A stretch of 64,000 bases of DNA from an uncultured Spirochaetales bacterium (GTDB taxonomy: Bacteria; Spirochaetota; Spirochaetia; JAFGXN01): positions 248,001-312,000 of the forward strand of contig CASEOG010000003.1 in assembly GCA_949289575.1 (NCBI GenBank), given 5' to 3'. Positions 51,630 to 60,556 of this stretch are shown here, piece by piece. Each line of letters starts with the position of its first letter. The stretch's first letter is position 1. A program made the position numbers and the translations under genes. The notes under the pieces are model-generated. The model was not told where the DNA came from and made no database searches. It saw nothing but the letters and a program-made list of their open reading frames with translations.

Positions 51630-52226
51630 TTATTGCTCCGGAAAACGCAGTTCCAGAAATTTTCCGATCAGTCCGACAGTCGCATCGATTCCGATCCGGC
51701 AGTCGATACACAGGTCGTAATTTTTATAATTCCCCCAGATGTTGGTTGAGAAATAATTATAATACGACGCCCGCTCTTTATCTTTACGGGCAATGTAAGC
51801 TTCCGCCTGATCTCGTCCGATTTCTTTGTACTCTTCGCAGACACGCGTGATACGTGTTTCAAGCGGCGCATGCAGAAAAAGATTCACGCAGTTATCGAAA
51901 TCTTTTAAAATGTAATCGGCACACCGGCCGACAAAAACGCACGATTCCTTCGCGGCCGCCGCACGAATCACTTCGGCCTGTGCGATAAAAACCTGATCGG
52001 GAAGCGTCAGCGTCTGCCCGGGTAGAAAAAGACTGTAAAGAAAATTGCTGACTTTTTTCTGCTCAATCTCTTTGACATACGACTCTGTCATTCCCGTTTT
52101 CTCCGCTGCCAGAGAAATTAAATCAGAGTCGTAATAGGCAAAACCGAGTTTTTCGGCCAGTTTTTTGGCGACCAGACGTCCGCCGCACCCGTACTCGCGA
52201 CCGATGGTAATGACTTTATTTCCCAT
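51630..52226 (-). CDS. Cytidylate kinase-like family protein
   Basis: 198 residues. Starts KVITIGREYGCGGRLVAKKLAEKLG, the cytidylate-kinase-2 version of a P-loop, with FVGRCADYIL and a DLCIDCRIGIDATV end. Family members are putative nucleoside monophosphate or other small-molecule kinases; the substrate is not known. It overlaps the wecA-like gene by 11 bp and precedes the ATPase operon. Confidence 0.85.
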   Translation of the reverse strand: MGNKVITIGREYGCGGRLVAKKLAEKLGFAYYDSDLISLAAEKTGMTESYVKEIEQKKVSNFLYSLFLPGQTLTLPDQVFIAQAEVIRAAAAKESCVFVGRCADYILKDFDNCVNLFLHAPLETRITRVCEEYKEIGRDQAEAYIARKDKERASYYNYFSTNIWGNYKNYDLCIDCRIGIDATVGLIGKFLELRFPEQ

Positions 52227-53409
52227 TAAAAACTCCTTCCGGGACTTTTTGTTCCGGTTGCTGCGCTTTTTCCATTTCCTTTCTGACAGCCTTTATCTGC
52301 TGCTGTCGTTTCAATTCGTAAAAACGCTGTGCTTCGGGGTCGTTTTTAAAATATTTCCTGAAATCATGCGACAAGGCCAGAAAAAAGATTCCGACGGCAA
52401 CCCACACAGCCATAATCAGCAAAAGCGACCAGTCTGTCTGATAAAGCGACCACAAAAGAGTCACGCCGCAAAGACAGCAGCAAATCAGATAAACGATAAC
52501 CAGAATCTGCAATGTCGACAAACCGAGATTCAGCAGCTTGTGATGCGTATGTTCCTTATCGGGAGTAAAGAACGAGACGCGGTAAAAAATCATACGGCGG
52601 ATCATCGAAGAGAGGGTATCGAAAATCGGAATAATGCAAACGGTAATCGCCAGATAAAGCGTCACGGAATTGTACTGCGGATTATTGGCCAGCGGGACGA
52701 CCGCCAGCGTCAGCCCGATGACATAACTGCCGGCATCCCCCATAAAAATTTTTGCGGGAGGAAAATTAAAAACCAGAAATGCCAGCAGCGATCCGGCCAG
52801 CGTAAACGCCAGAACAGACAACCCCGTATCGTTGAGAATCAGAGAATAAAGCCCGACACTCAACAGACCGAGACACGAAAGCCCGCCGGCAAGTCCGTCC
52901 ATGCCGTCGATCAGGTTGATTGCATTGCTGACTCCGACTATCCAGATAAAAGTCAGCGGATACGAAAACAACCCCAACGGCAGCGTATACTGAACAAACG
53001 GAATATACAGCTCTTTAAAACGGAATCCGGAAGCAATCAAAAGAATTGTCAGCAGTGCCTGAATCCCGAATTTCAGTTTGGCGCTCAGATTCAGATAATC
53101 GTCGAATATACCGACCGTAAAAATACCGGCAATCGCAATCAAAAGAGCGGTAAACTTATATCCGTCCAGTCCCATTTCTATCCCGGACGAACTGGAAAGA
53201 CCGAAAAAAACCGATATACCTATAATAAAAGAAATAAAAACTCCGACCCCCCCGATACGCGGAGTCGGACTGATATGAATTTTCCGTTCGTTTGTCGAAT
53301 CGTACCACTGATATTTCTTTGCCAGTATAATCAGTATCGGCGTTATAATAATATTCGAAAAAAAGGCGGATCCGACCGAAATCAAAAATAATCTGATATA
53401 TATTTCCAT
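52216..53409 (-). CDS. wecA: WecA/MraY-type polyprenyl-phosphate sugar-phosphate transferase
   Basis: 397 residues with about ten membrane helices. Transfers a sugar phosphate, usually GlcNAc-1-P, to undecaprenyl phosphate at the inner membrane to start a surface glycan. Signatures: SPTPRIGGVGVF, the DD motif GIFDDYLNL, NLIDGMDGLAGG and FMGDAGSY. WecA is favoured over MraY because no peptidoglycan genes are nearby and the loop lacks MraY features; TagO is an equivalent name. The C-terminal 60 residues are a hydrophilic tail that is longer than usual. Confidence 0.88.
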   Translation of the reverse strand: MEIYIRLFLISVGSAFFSNIIITPILIILAKKYQWYDSTNERKIHISPTPRIGGVGVFISFIIGISVFFGLSSSSGIEMGLDGYKFTALLIAIAGIFTVGIFDDYLNLSAKLKFGIQALLTILLIASGFRFKELYIPFVQYTLPLGLFSYPLTFIWIVGVSNAINLIDGMDGLAGGLSCLGLLSVGLYSLILNDTGLSVLAFTLAGSLLAFLVFNFPPAKIFMGDAGSYVIGLTLAVVPLANNPQYNSVTLYLAITVCIIPIFDTLSSMIRRMIFYRVSFFTPDKEHTHHKLLNLGLSTLQILVIVYLICCCLCGVTLLWSLYQTDWSLLLIMAVWVAVGIFFLALSHDFRKYFKNDPEAQRFYELKRQQQIKAVRKEMEKAQQPEQKVPEGVFNGK

Positions 53410-53441
53410 AACAACGTTGTCCGAAAATTCCCGATAAATTC

Positions 53442-53470
53442 ATTGTATAACAAAATAAAAGTCTGGTCAA
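53442..53470 (-). promoter_or_regulatory. Promoter of the wecA gene
   Basis: Minus strand: TTGACC (53470-53465), 17-nt spacer, TACAAT (53447-53442). Leader about 25-30 nt. Confidence 0.7.
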
Positions 53471-53489
53471 ACCTTTATTTTTTGTTTAT

Positions 53490-53522
53490 TATAATTGTGA
53501 GAGTTCACGGGTGAAAGGAGGT
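53490..53522 (+). promoter_or_regulatory. metK -10 box and Shine-Dalgarno
   Basis: Perfect TATAAT at 53490-53495; the -35 (TCAAAC at 17 nt) is poor and overlaps the wecA -35. A strong GAAAGGAGGT (53513-53522) lies 10 nt before ATG. No SAM-riboswitch consensus seen in the short leader. Confidence 0.6.
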
Positions 53523-53532
53523 ACGTGCAACC

Positions 53533-54702
53533 ATGAAAGAAAAATATCTGTTTACTTCGGAATCCGTCAGCGAAGGGCACCCCGATAAGGTGGCCGATTT
53601 TATTTCGGATTCGATTCTGGACGCCTGCCTGGAAGCCGATCCCCAATGCCGGACGGCCTGCGAAACATTTACGACAACCGATTTCGTTCTGACGGGCGGA
53701 GAAATCAGTCTCGATCCGGAAAAATTTGCGGCTCTGCCGATCGAAAAAATTGTCCGCGATGCCGTCGCTTCCATCGGTTACAACAAAGAGGAATATAAAT
53801 TCAATGCGGCAACATTCAAATGGGACAACCGCATCCACAGTCAGTCGCCCGATATCGCCCAGGGCGTAACCGGAACCGGCCTGTTTCAGGCACAGGGTGC
53901 CGGCGACCAGGGGATGATGTTCGGTTTTGCCTGCAACGAAACGCCGGAACTGATGCCCGCACCGCTTCAGTTTTCCCACAACATTCTGAAACGGGCTTCC
54001 GCGTTGCGCAAACAGGGGGCGGTCCGCTGGCTGCGTCCCGATTCGAAAAGCCAGGTTTCCATTGTTTACGAAGGACATAAGCCGGTTGCCGTCGACACGG
54101 TCATCGTTTCCCATCAGCACGACGACGATGTTTCTTATGCGGAAATCGAGCGGACCATTATCAACGAAATCATTAAACCGGTCCTGGAACCGACCGGCCT
54201 GCTGACAAAAGAAACCAAATATCTGATTAACCCGACAGGAAAATTTGTCATCGGCGGTCCGCACGGCGATTCCGGACTGACCGGACGAAAAATTATTGTC
54301 GATACTTACGGCGGTATGGGGCGTCACGGCGGCGGTGCCTTTTCGGGAAAAGATCCGAGCAAAGTCGACCGTTCGGCTGCCTACATGGCACGCTATATTG
54401 CCAAAAATATAGTGGCTTCCGGCGTTTGCGAGCGGTGCGAACTGCAGCTGGCCTACGCCATCGGCTACCCGCAACCCGTTTCGGTGATGGTCGACACCTT
54501 CGGTACCGCCTCGGTCGAAGAGACGAAACTGACCGCTCTGGTTCAGGATCTGTTTGATCTCTCCCCCGCCGGCATTATCAAAACACTCGATTTACGCAGA
54601 CCGATTTATAAAGAGACCACTTTCTACGGACACTTCGGCAAACCGGGACTGCCGTGGGAAAAAACCGACAAGGCGGCCGAAATCGCCAAAGCGTTTTCCT
54701 AA
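53533..54702 (+). CDS. metK: S-adenosylmethionine synthetase
   Basis: 389 residues. Makes S-adenosylmethionine from methionine and ATP; tetrameric, Mg and K dependent. Begins LFTSESVSEGHPDKVADFISD; the ATP-binding GAGDQGMMFGFA and the P-loop-like GGAFSGKDPSKVDRSAAYMAR are complete. Monocistronic; the next gene has its own promoter after the stop. Confidence 0.97.
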   Translation: MKEKYLFTSESVSEGHPDKVADFISDSILDACLEADPQCRTACETFTTTDFVLTGGEISLDPEKFAALPIEKIVRDAVASIGYNKEEYKFNAATFKWDNRIHSQSPDIAQGVTGTGLFQAQGAGDQGMMFGFACNETPELMPAPLQFSHNILKRASALRKQGAVRWLRPDSKSQVSIVYEGHKPVAVDTVIVSHQHDDDVSYAEIERTIINEIIKPVLEPTGLLTKETKYLINPTGKFVIGGPHGDSGLTGRKIIVDTYGGMGRHGGGAFSGKDPSKVDRSAAYMARYIAKNIVASGVCERCELQLAYAIGYPQPVSVMVDTFGTASVEETKLTALVQDLFDLSPAGIIKTLDLRRPIYKETTFYGHFGKPGLPWEKTDKAAEIAKAFS

Positions 54703-54708
54703 AAAAAC

Positions 54709-54737
54709 TTGCACTCCCCTCTCTGCCGTTGTACAAT
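54709..54737 (+). promoter_or_regulatory. Promoter of the metallo-hydrolase gene
   Basis: TTGCAC (54709-54714), 17-nt spacer, TACAAT (54732-54737). Leader about 13 nt with GAGAGGG before the ATG. A longer frame opening at 54709 begins in the -35 box and is rejected. Confidence 0.72.
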
Positions 54738-54756
54738 AACGATAGAGAGGGAACTT

Positions 54757-56169
54757 ATGAGTGTATCGTTTTATTCGCTGGGAGCTGTCGAAGAAGTGAC
54801 CGGGTCCAAACATGTTCTGGAAGTGGACGGTCGTTCCTTTCTGATTGATTACGGTGCTTTTCAAGGGAAGAGGGCCGTTGCCGACAGAAAGAACAGACAA
54901 ATCGATATTTCACCCGACAAAATCGAGGCGGTGATTCTGACCCATGCACATTATGATCACTGCGGACTGTTGCCTTACCTCGTTAAAAACGGATACAGAG
55001 GCAACATTTACGCGACCCCCGCTACCCGCAGCCTCGCTAACCTGATTATGATGGACAGTGCCCACATTCAGGCACGGGACGCCGAATTCCTGCGCAAAAA
55101 AGCGAAAGAAAAAGGCAAAGAGTTCGACTGGGAACCTTTATTTACCGAATCGGATGTCACCGTCACCTCAAACCAGATGGTCGGCATCTCCTATCACAGA
55201 CCGATTTTCATCGGACCCGATGTCAAACTCGAATTCTTCGATGCCGGACACATTCTCGGCTCGGCAATGGCTCTGATCACCGTCTACGAAGGCAAAGAAA
55301 ACGAAGTCCGAATCCTTTTTACCGGCGACCTGGGACGGAAAAACAAACCGATCATCCGCGACCCCGATCCGATGCCGGCAGCCGACTACCTTGTTCTGGA
55401 AAGCACCTACGGCAACCGCCTCCACGAATCGCACGACGAAGCTATGGCCGGTCTCGGCCGCATCGCAACCGATATCGTTAAAACAGGCGGCAAAATCATT
55501 ATTCCGTCGTTCGCCGTCGAACGCACACAGGAACTGATTTACTACTTCCACCTGCTGCAGGATGCCGGGGCCGTCCCCGAAATTCCGATTTTCATCGATT
55601 CGCCGATGGCTGTCAACGCCACATCGATTTTCCAGGTTCACCCCGAATGCTACGACAAAGAGACTTACGATGCTTTTCTGAAACATCACAAAAATCCGTT
55701 CGGATTCAATATGCTCTCTTTTATTTCAAACGTCGAAGAATCGAAAGCGCTCAACGACCGCAAAGGCCCGATGATTATCATCAGTGCCGACGGTATGTGC
55801 GAAGCGGGCCGGATTCTTCACCATCTGGCCAATAATATCGGCCGCAAAGAAAATACGATTCTGATTGTCGGTTATATGGCGGAAAACACACTCGGCCGTC
55901 GCATTAAAAACGGTGCCGACGAAGTGAAAATTTTCGGCGAGATGCACCCCGTTCGGGCCAAAATCGAAGAAATTAACGCATTCAGCGCCCATGCCGACTA
56001 CAAGGAAATCGGAGAATGGCTCGATGAAGGCGACGATTCCCGACTGAAAGGGATTTTTCTTGTTCACGGAGAACCGGATGCCCAAAGCGCACTGAAAAAA
56101 TACCTGCTGAATGACGGCTGGACGTCGGTCGAAACCGTCAAAGCCGATCAAATCTACACGCTGCGCTGA
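54757..56169 (+). CDS. Beta-CASP metallo-beta-lactamase-fold RNase-like hydrolase
   Basis: 470 residues. The metallo-beta-lactamase motif THAHYDHCG places His63, His65, Asp67 and His68 at the zinc site; DAGHILGSA and FTGDLGRKN supply later ligands. The beta-CASP insert shows LESTYGNR, IPSFAVERTQEL and a terminal FSAHADYKE. Relatives (CPSF73-like, YSH1/TTHA0252 group) cleave RNA. It lies between metK and leuS and is probably monocistronic, because leuS has its own promoter 11 nt later. Confidence 0.9.
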   Translation: MSVSFYSLGAVEEVTGSKHVLEVDGRSFLIDYGAFQGKRAVADRKNRQIDISPDKIEAVILTHAHYDHCGLLPYLVKNGYRGNIYATPATRSLANLIMMDSAHIQARDAEFLRKKAKEKGKEFDWEPLFTESDVTVTSNQMVGISYHRPIFIGPDVKLEFFDAGHILGSAMALITVYEGKENEVRILFTGDLGRKNKPIIRDPDPMPAADYLVLESTYGNRLHESHDEAMAGLGRIATDIVKTGGKIIIPSFAVERTQELIYYFHLLQDAGAVPEIPIFIDSPMAVNATSIFQVHPECYDKETYDAFLKHHKNPFGFNMLSFISNVEESKALNDRKGPMIIISADGMCEAGRILHHLANNIGRKENTILIVGYMAENTLGRRIKNGADEVKIFGEMHPVRAKIEEINAFSAHADYKEIGEWLDEGDDSRLKGIFLVHGEPDAQSALKKYLLNDGWTSVETVKADQIYTLR

Positions 56170-56179
56170 TGCGGACCGC

Positions 56180-56208
56180 TTGAACAGAGGACCGATTTTC
56201 GCTATGAT
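56180..56208 (+). promoter_or_regulatory. leuS promoter, leaderless type
   Basis: TTGAAC (56180-56185), 17-nt spacer, TATGAT (56203-56208), then 6 nt (GAGATC) to ATG at 56215. Confidence 0.8.
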
Positions 56209-56214
56209 GAGATC

Positions 56215-58725
56215 ATGAGTAAATACGACTTTTCCGCAATAGAAAAAAAATGGCAAAAATACTGGGAAGATCATAAAACCTTCCGCGTGACGGAAGACGA
56301 ATCGTTTCCGAAAGAAAAACGGCGCTACGTTCTGGATATGTTTCCGTACCCGTCGGGAGCCGGTCTTCACGTCGGCCATCCGGAAGGCTACACTGCCACC
56401 GATATTTACTGCCGTTATCTGAGGATGAACGGCTTCAATGTTCTTCATCCGATGGGATTCGACTCGTTCGGTCTGCCGGCGGAAAACTATGCAATCAAAA
56501 CAGGGACCCATCCGAAAATCACAACGGAAGCCAACATTGCCCGTTTCCGTGAGCAGATTAAAAGTCTCGGTTTCTGCTACGACTGGGAAAGAGAAGTATC
56601 GACCCACGAAGAGGAATATTACCGCTGGACTCAGTGGCTTTTTTTGAAGCTTTACGAAAAAGGACTTGCCTACGAATCGGACATGCCGATTAACTGGTGT
56701 CCCGACTGCAAAACCGGCCTTGCCAACGAAGAGGTGAAAGACGGTTTTTGCGAACGGTGCGGCGCCCAGGTCACACGAAAAAATCTGCGGCAGTGGGTAC
56801 TGAAAATTACTGCTTATGCCGAGCAGCTGCTGGCCGGTCTGGACGATCTGGATTGGCCGGAATCGGTCAAAACGATGCAGCGCAACTGGATCGGACGGTC
56901 GCAGGGAGCCAATGTCCGCTTTCAGCTTGCCAATCGGGAAGGAGTTCTCGAAGTCTATACGACACGGCCCGATACGCTTTTCGGTGCCACCTACATGGTT
57001 ATCGCTCCCGAACACCCGCTGACGGACGCCCTCACCACACCGGAACAGAAGGCCGCCGTGGACGAATACAGGCGGCAGGCGGCGCTGAAATCGGATTTGG
57101 AGCGCACCGACCTGGCCAAAGACAAAACCGGCGTTTTCACCGGATCCTATGCGGTCAACCCCGTCAACGGCGCGGAAATCCCGATCTGGATTTCCGATTA
57201 CATCCTGATTTCTTACGGAACGGGCGCCATTATGGCGGTTCCGGCGCACGACCAGCGCGACTGGGAATTTGCCAAAAAATTCGACCTGCCGATGATTCAG
57301 GTTCTCGAAGGCGGCGATATCACCCAAGAGGCCTATACGCAGGACGGCATCCACATCAACTCCGAATTTCTGAACGGCCTCGACAAACCGACAGCCATCG
57401 ACGAAATCATCCGCTTCCTCGAAAAAAAAGGGGTCGGCGAGCGCACGGTGAATTACAAACTGCGTGACTGGATTTTCTCCCGTCAGCGCTACTGGGGAGA
57501 ACCGATTCCTCTGGTCCACTGTCCCTGCTGCGGAACAGTCGCCGTTCCCGAAGAGCAGCTGCCGTTAACGCTGCCCGAAGTCAAAAAATACGAACCGACC
57601 GGAACCGGTGAATCGCCGCTGGCCGCCATCGATGAATGGGTCAACACGACCTGTCCGAAATGCGGCGGGCCCGCCAAACGGGAAACAAACACCATGCCGC
57701 AGTGGGCCGGTTCCTGCTGGTACTATCTCCGCTATATCGACCCGCACAACAGCCGCCGGTTCGCCGACCTCGAAAAGCTGAATTACTGGATGCCGGTCGA
57801 TCTCTACGTCGGCGGTGCCGAACATGCCGTCCTTCACCTGCTGTACTCCCGTTTCTGGCATAAGGTTTTCTATGATCTCGGTCTGGTCAAAGACCCGGAA
57901 CCGTTCCGCCGTCTTGTCAATCAGGGTATGATCACCTCTTACGCCTATCAGAGAAAAAACAAAACTCTCGTCCCGGCCGACTGCGTCGAAGAAACCTCCC
58001 CGAACGTTTACATCGAAAAAGGAACGGGCGAACCGCTGGAAAAAGTGATCGCAAAAATGTCCAAATCGCTGAAGAATGTTATCAATCCCGATGACATCAT
58101 CCGCGATTACGGTGCCGATTCGATGCGTCTCTACGAGATGTTCATGGGGCCGCTTCCCGTGTCGAAACCGTGGCAGACGGAAGGATTAATCGGAATTCAC
58201 CGCTTTTTGGAACGCATCTGGCGCATCTCCGAAAAACCGATGACCGGTGCGGAGCTCTCCGGCGACCAACTCAAAATACTGCATAAAACCATCAAAAAGG
58301 TGAAAACCGACACGGACAATCTCGATTTCAACACGGCAATCGCCCAAATGATGATTTTTGTCAATTCGCTCGTCAACGCCGATTCGGTACCGTCGGCAAT
58401 GTGGAAACCGTTTGTTCTGATTCTGGCTCCTTATGCCCCGCATCTGGCCGAGGAGCTGTGGGAAAAACTGGGAGAGAAACCCTCCGTTGCGGACGCTCCC
58501 TACCCTGCCTTCGACGATGCGCACACATTGGACGAAGAAGTAACGCTTGTCGTTCAGATCAACGGAAAGGTCCGCCACAAACTGACGGTGGCACGGGATT
58601 TATCGGAAGACGAAGTCGGAAAACTCCTGGCGTCGGATTCCAAAATTAATTTGTTGACAGGAGGAAAACAGCCTGTTAAACTGATTTATATTCCGAACCG
58701 GATTGTGAATCTGATTCTGAAATAA
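56215..58725 (+). CDS. leuS: Leucyl-tRNA synthetase
   Basis: 836 residues, full length, bacterial type. Charges tRNA-Leu. HIGH motif as HVGH in [16 protein letters not shown]; editing domain with [14 protein letters not shown] and [20 protein letters not shown] present in [17 protein letters not shown]. The zinc-finger-like [13 protein letters not shown] and [25 protein letters not shown] segments are normal. The start follows a promoter by 6 nt without a Shine-Dalgarno on the mRNA. A lipoprotein phosphoesterase gene follows after 10 nt. Confidence 0.97.
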   Translation: MSKYDFSAIEKKWQKYWEDHKTFRVTEDESFPKEKRRYVLDMFPYPSGAGLHVGHPEGYTATDIYCRYLRMNGFNVLHPMGFDSFGLPAENYAIKTGTHPKITTEANIARFREQIKSLGFCYDWEREVSTHEEEYYRWTQWLFLKLYEKGLAYESDMPINWCPDCKTGLANEEVKDGFCERCGAQVTRKNLRQWVLKITAYAEQLLAGLDDLDWPESVKTMQRNWIGRSQGANVRFQLANREGVLEVYTTRPDTLFGATYMVIAPEHPLTDALTTPEQKAAVDEYRRQAALKSDLERTDLAKDKTGVFTGSYAVNPVNGAEIPIWISDYILISYGTGAIMAVPAHDQRDWEFAKKFDLPMIQVLEGGDITQEAYTQDGIHINSEFLNGLDKPTAIDEIIRFLEKKGVGERTVNYKLRDWIFSRQRYWGEPIPLVHCPCCGTVAVPEEQLPLTLPEVKKYEPTGTGESPLAAIDEWVNTTCPKCGGPAKRETNTMPQWAGSCWYYLRYIDPHNSRRFADLEKLNYWMPVDLYVGGAEHAVLHLLYSRFWHKVFYDLGLVKDPEPFRRLVNQGMITSYAYQRKNKTLVPADCVEETSPNVYIEKGTGEPLEKVIAKMSKSLKNVINPDDIIRDYGADSMRLYEMFMGPLPVSKPWQTEGLIGIHRFLERIWRISEKPMTGAELSGDQLKILHKTIKKVKTDTDNLDFNTAIAQMMIFVNSLVNADSVPSAMWKPFVLILAPYAPHLAEELWEKLGEKPSVADAPYPAFDDAHTLDEEVTLVVQINGKVRHKLTVARDLSEDEVGKLLASDSKINLLTGGKQPVKLIYIPNRIVNLILK

Positions 58726-58735
58726 GGAGTTTTTT

Positions 58736-60049
58736 ATGAAATTTACCGGCAGCTGTCTGCTCTGTCTCTTCCTGCTGCTTTCCTGCGGCGGAAACTTTGA
58801 CGGAGTTTCAAAATATACCGTCCGCGGAGATGTCATTACGGTCGGTATTATGAGCGATTTGCAGTTGCCGGTAGATGCAAAAGACAACAATCTTTATGCA
58901 ATCAACACAAAAAAAGCTCTTGAATATTTTAAATCACGGGAAATCGATGTTCTGATTAATGCGGGAGACCTGACCGATCTGTCGGCCGATTCCGCATACG
59001 CTCCGTACAAAAATTATCTCGATTCGGTTTTCGGCAGCGATCGTCCCGTTACCGTTCAGGTCATGGGCAATCACGATTACTGGAATGACACAGGCAAGGC
59101 AGACACTCTGTCAAAACTCAGAGACCGTTTTACCCGGATGACGGGAGATCATCCCTGGAGCCATAAGGTGGTCAACGGATACCACTTTTTGGCAATCAGC
59201 CCCGCCAACGGCAATATGGACGGCAGCTACGGACTGATTAAAAACAAAATCCGGGCCGAAATCGATGCTGCCGTTAAAGAAAATCCCGATAAGCCTGTTT
59301 TTATCGTGACACACCAGCATCCCGAAAAGACGGTTTACGGAAGCGACGAATGGGGAAACAAAGATCTGACCGAAATTTTCTCGGAATATCCGCAGATCAT
59401 TTCCTTTTCGGGACACTCGCATTATTCTCTTTTTGATGAAAGATCGATCTGGCAGGGCCGTTTTACGGCAGTCAACACCCAATGTGTCTCTTATGTCGAA
59501 CTCGAATCGGGAAAAGAAAACGGCTCGATTCCGCCCCACGAAGAAGACTCTCCGATGGTCATGATTATGGAGATTCATCCGGACGAAATCCGTATAACGC
59601 GATACAATCTGGCCAAAGAGAGAGAAGAAAAAGAAGACTGGATGATTTCCCTGCCCGTCAATCCGGACAATTTTCTCTATACGACCGAAAAAAGAGTAAA
59701 CAAAGCTGTCGCTCCCGTCTTTACGGCCGAAGCTGTCGGCGAAGGAGTCACGGCTGCGGTTATTAAAGAAGATGATTCCGAAAAAGAAACAGCCGGATTC
59801 CGTTTTGCGGCGGCGACTCATCCGGATTTTGTCCATTCCTACAATGTGAAATTTTCGTCCGGCAATGAATCGAAAACATACTCGTATTTTTCCGACTTCT
59901 GTGCGGGACCGGATATCATGACGCCTTATCCGGCTTTTGCCTTTCCGAAAGAGCTGAAACCGGGTTCATACAGGATTGAAATTACCGCTGTCGAATCTTT
60001 CGGAAAAGAGAGTCAGCAGAAAATAACGGGAACCGTTACCGTAAAATAG
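58736..60049 (+). CDS. Lipoprotein metallophosphoesterase (calcineurin-like)
   Basis: 437 residues. Lipobox LLLSC (Cys17). The phosphoesterase core shows MSDLQ at 39-43, NAGDLTD near 76-81, MGNHDYW, VTHQHP and FSGHSHYSLFD. The first motif is normally D-x-H; here Gln43 replaces the His that binds one metal, which may alter metal use. A C-terminal Ig-like domain (about 330-437) ends in VTGTVTVK-like strands. Exported, so the substrate is outside the cytoplasm. AAGGAG precedes ATG, and the gene lies 10 nt after leuS, an unrelated job. Confidence 0.88.
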   Translation: MKFTGSCLLCLFLLLSCGGNFDGVSKYTVRGDVITVGIMSDLQLPVDAKDNNLYAINTKKALEYFKSREIDVLINAGDLTDLSADSAYAPYKNYLDSVFGSDRPVTVQVMGNHDYWNDTGKADTLSKLRDRFTRMTGDHPWSHKVVNGYHFLAISPANGNMDGSYGLIKNKIRAEIDAAVKENPDKPVFIVTHQHPEKTVYGSDEWGNKDLTEIFSEYPQIISFSGHSHYSLFDERSIWQGRFTAVNTQCVSYVELESGKENGSIPPHEEDSPMVMIMEIHPDEIRITRYNLAKEREEKEDWMISLPVNPDNFLYTTEKRVNKAVAPVFTAEAVGEGVTAAVIKEDDSEKETAGFRFAAATHPDFVHSYNVKFSSGNESKTYSYFSDFCAGPDIMTPYPAFAFPKELKPGSYRIEITAVESFGKESQQKITGTVTVK

Positions 60050-60068
60050 CCGGCGGTTGCCGGCCGCT

Positions 60069-60470
60069 TTACTGCTGCCGGCAGCCGGGACAAATTCCGC
60101 GGACAAACAAGTCGATATTTTCGACTTTAAACCCGTTTCCGGGAACCGGCAGACCGGCTTCGCTGACGGGAAAATCGAGGACACGTCCGCATTCGTTGCA
60201 TTTGAAATGCCCGTGCACCGAAGTGTCGGCGTCAAACCGGGCTTCGTTTTCTTCGATGGTAATCAGACGGGCGAGATCGTTTTCCACAAAGAGCTTCAAT
60301 GTATTATAAATTGTCATTTTAGACAGAGAAGGAATTTCTTCTTTGAGTTCGTTATAAATCGTTTCGACCGACGGATGTTCTTTTGTCTCGGACAAGAGCT
60401 TGTAGATTTTAAGCCTCTGAAAAGAAGGCCTGATGTTTTTTTCTTCCAATAAAGTTTTTGCGTTTTTCAT
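60069..60470 (-). CDS. Fur-family regulator (PerR-like)
   Basis: 133 residues. N-terminal winged helix (SFQRLKIYKLLSETKEHPSVETIY ... SLSKMTIYNTLKLF), then the metal-binding half with HGHFKCNECGRVLDF and a C-terminal GICPGCRQQ, giving the two CxxC pairs of a structural zinc site. Size and the short C-terminus fit PerR or Fur equally; the metal cannot be told. Divergent from a ClC antiporter gene. Leaderless-type promoter; a repeated element in the shared intergenic region may be its operator. Confidence 0.9.
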   Translation of the reverse strand: MKNAKTLLEEKNIRPSFQRLKIYKLLSETKEHPSVETIYNELKEEIPSLSKMTIYNTLKLFVENDLARLITIEENEARFDADTSVHGHFKCNECGRVLDFPVSEAGLPVPGNGFKVENIDLFVRGICPGCRQQ

Positions 60471-60476
60471 AACTAT

Positions 60477-60505
60477 ATTATAATTGGAATCTTTATAAAA
60501 ATCAA
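60477..60505 (-). promoter_or_regulatory. Promoter of the Fur-family gene, leaderless type
   Basis: Minus strand: TTGATT (60505-60500), 17-nt spacer, perfect TATAAT (60482-60477), then 6 nt (ATAGTT) to ATG at 60470. Confidence 0.8.
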
Positions 60506-60525
60506 CACTTTTTTGGAATTAGTAT
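60484..60525. repeat. Direct repeat, candidate operator between fur and clc
   Basis: TTGGAAT-N3-TAT occurs at 60484-60496 and again at 60513-60525, 29 bp apart. The first copy lies within the spacer of the Fur-gene promoter. Confidence 0.45.
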
Positions 60526-60545
60526 ATTTTTTATTTTTATTCTGA

Positions 60546-60551
60546 TATAAT
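60546..60551 (+). promoter_or_regulatory. -10 box of the ClC gene
   Basis: Perfect TATAAT, 5 nt before the GTG start at 60557. No good -35 in the AT-rich stretch upstream, which would fit activator control. Confidence 0.55.
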
Positions 60552-60556
60552 AAGAT

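Noticed and set aside
52165-53391. 408-codon plus-strand frame opposite the wecA-like gene
   Set aside because: Gln/Arg/Asn-rich product that mirrors membrane-helix codons; the transferase on the minus strand has all its motifs.
53490-53532. SAM riboswitch ahead of metK
   Set aside because: The leader is only about 30 nt and consists mostly of the Shine-Dalgarno region; there is no space for a known SAM aptamer.
55726-57519. 597-codon minus-strand frame across the metallo-hydrolase and leuS genes
   Set aside because: It crosses two well-supported genes and the leuS promoter and has no recognisable domain.
60049-60064. GCCGGC-GGTT-GCCGGC hairpin as terminator between phosphoesterase and fur
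   Set aside because: Only a 6-bp stem and no T run on either strand; too weak to list as a terminator.
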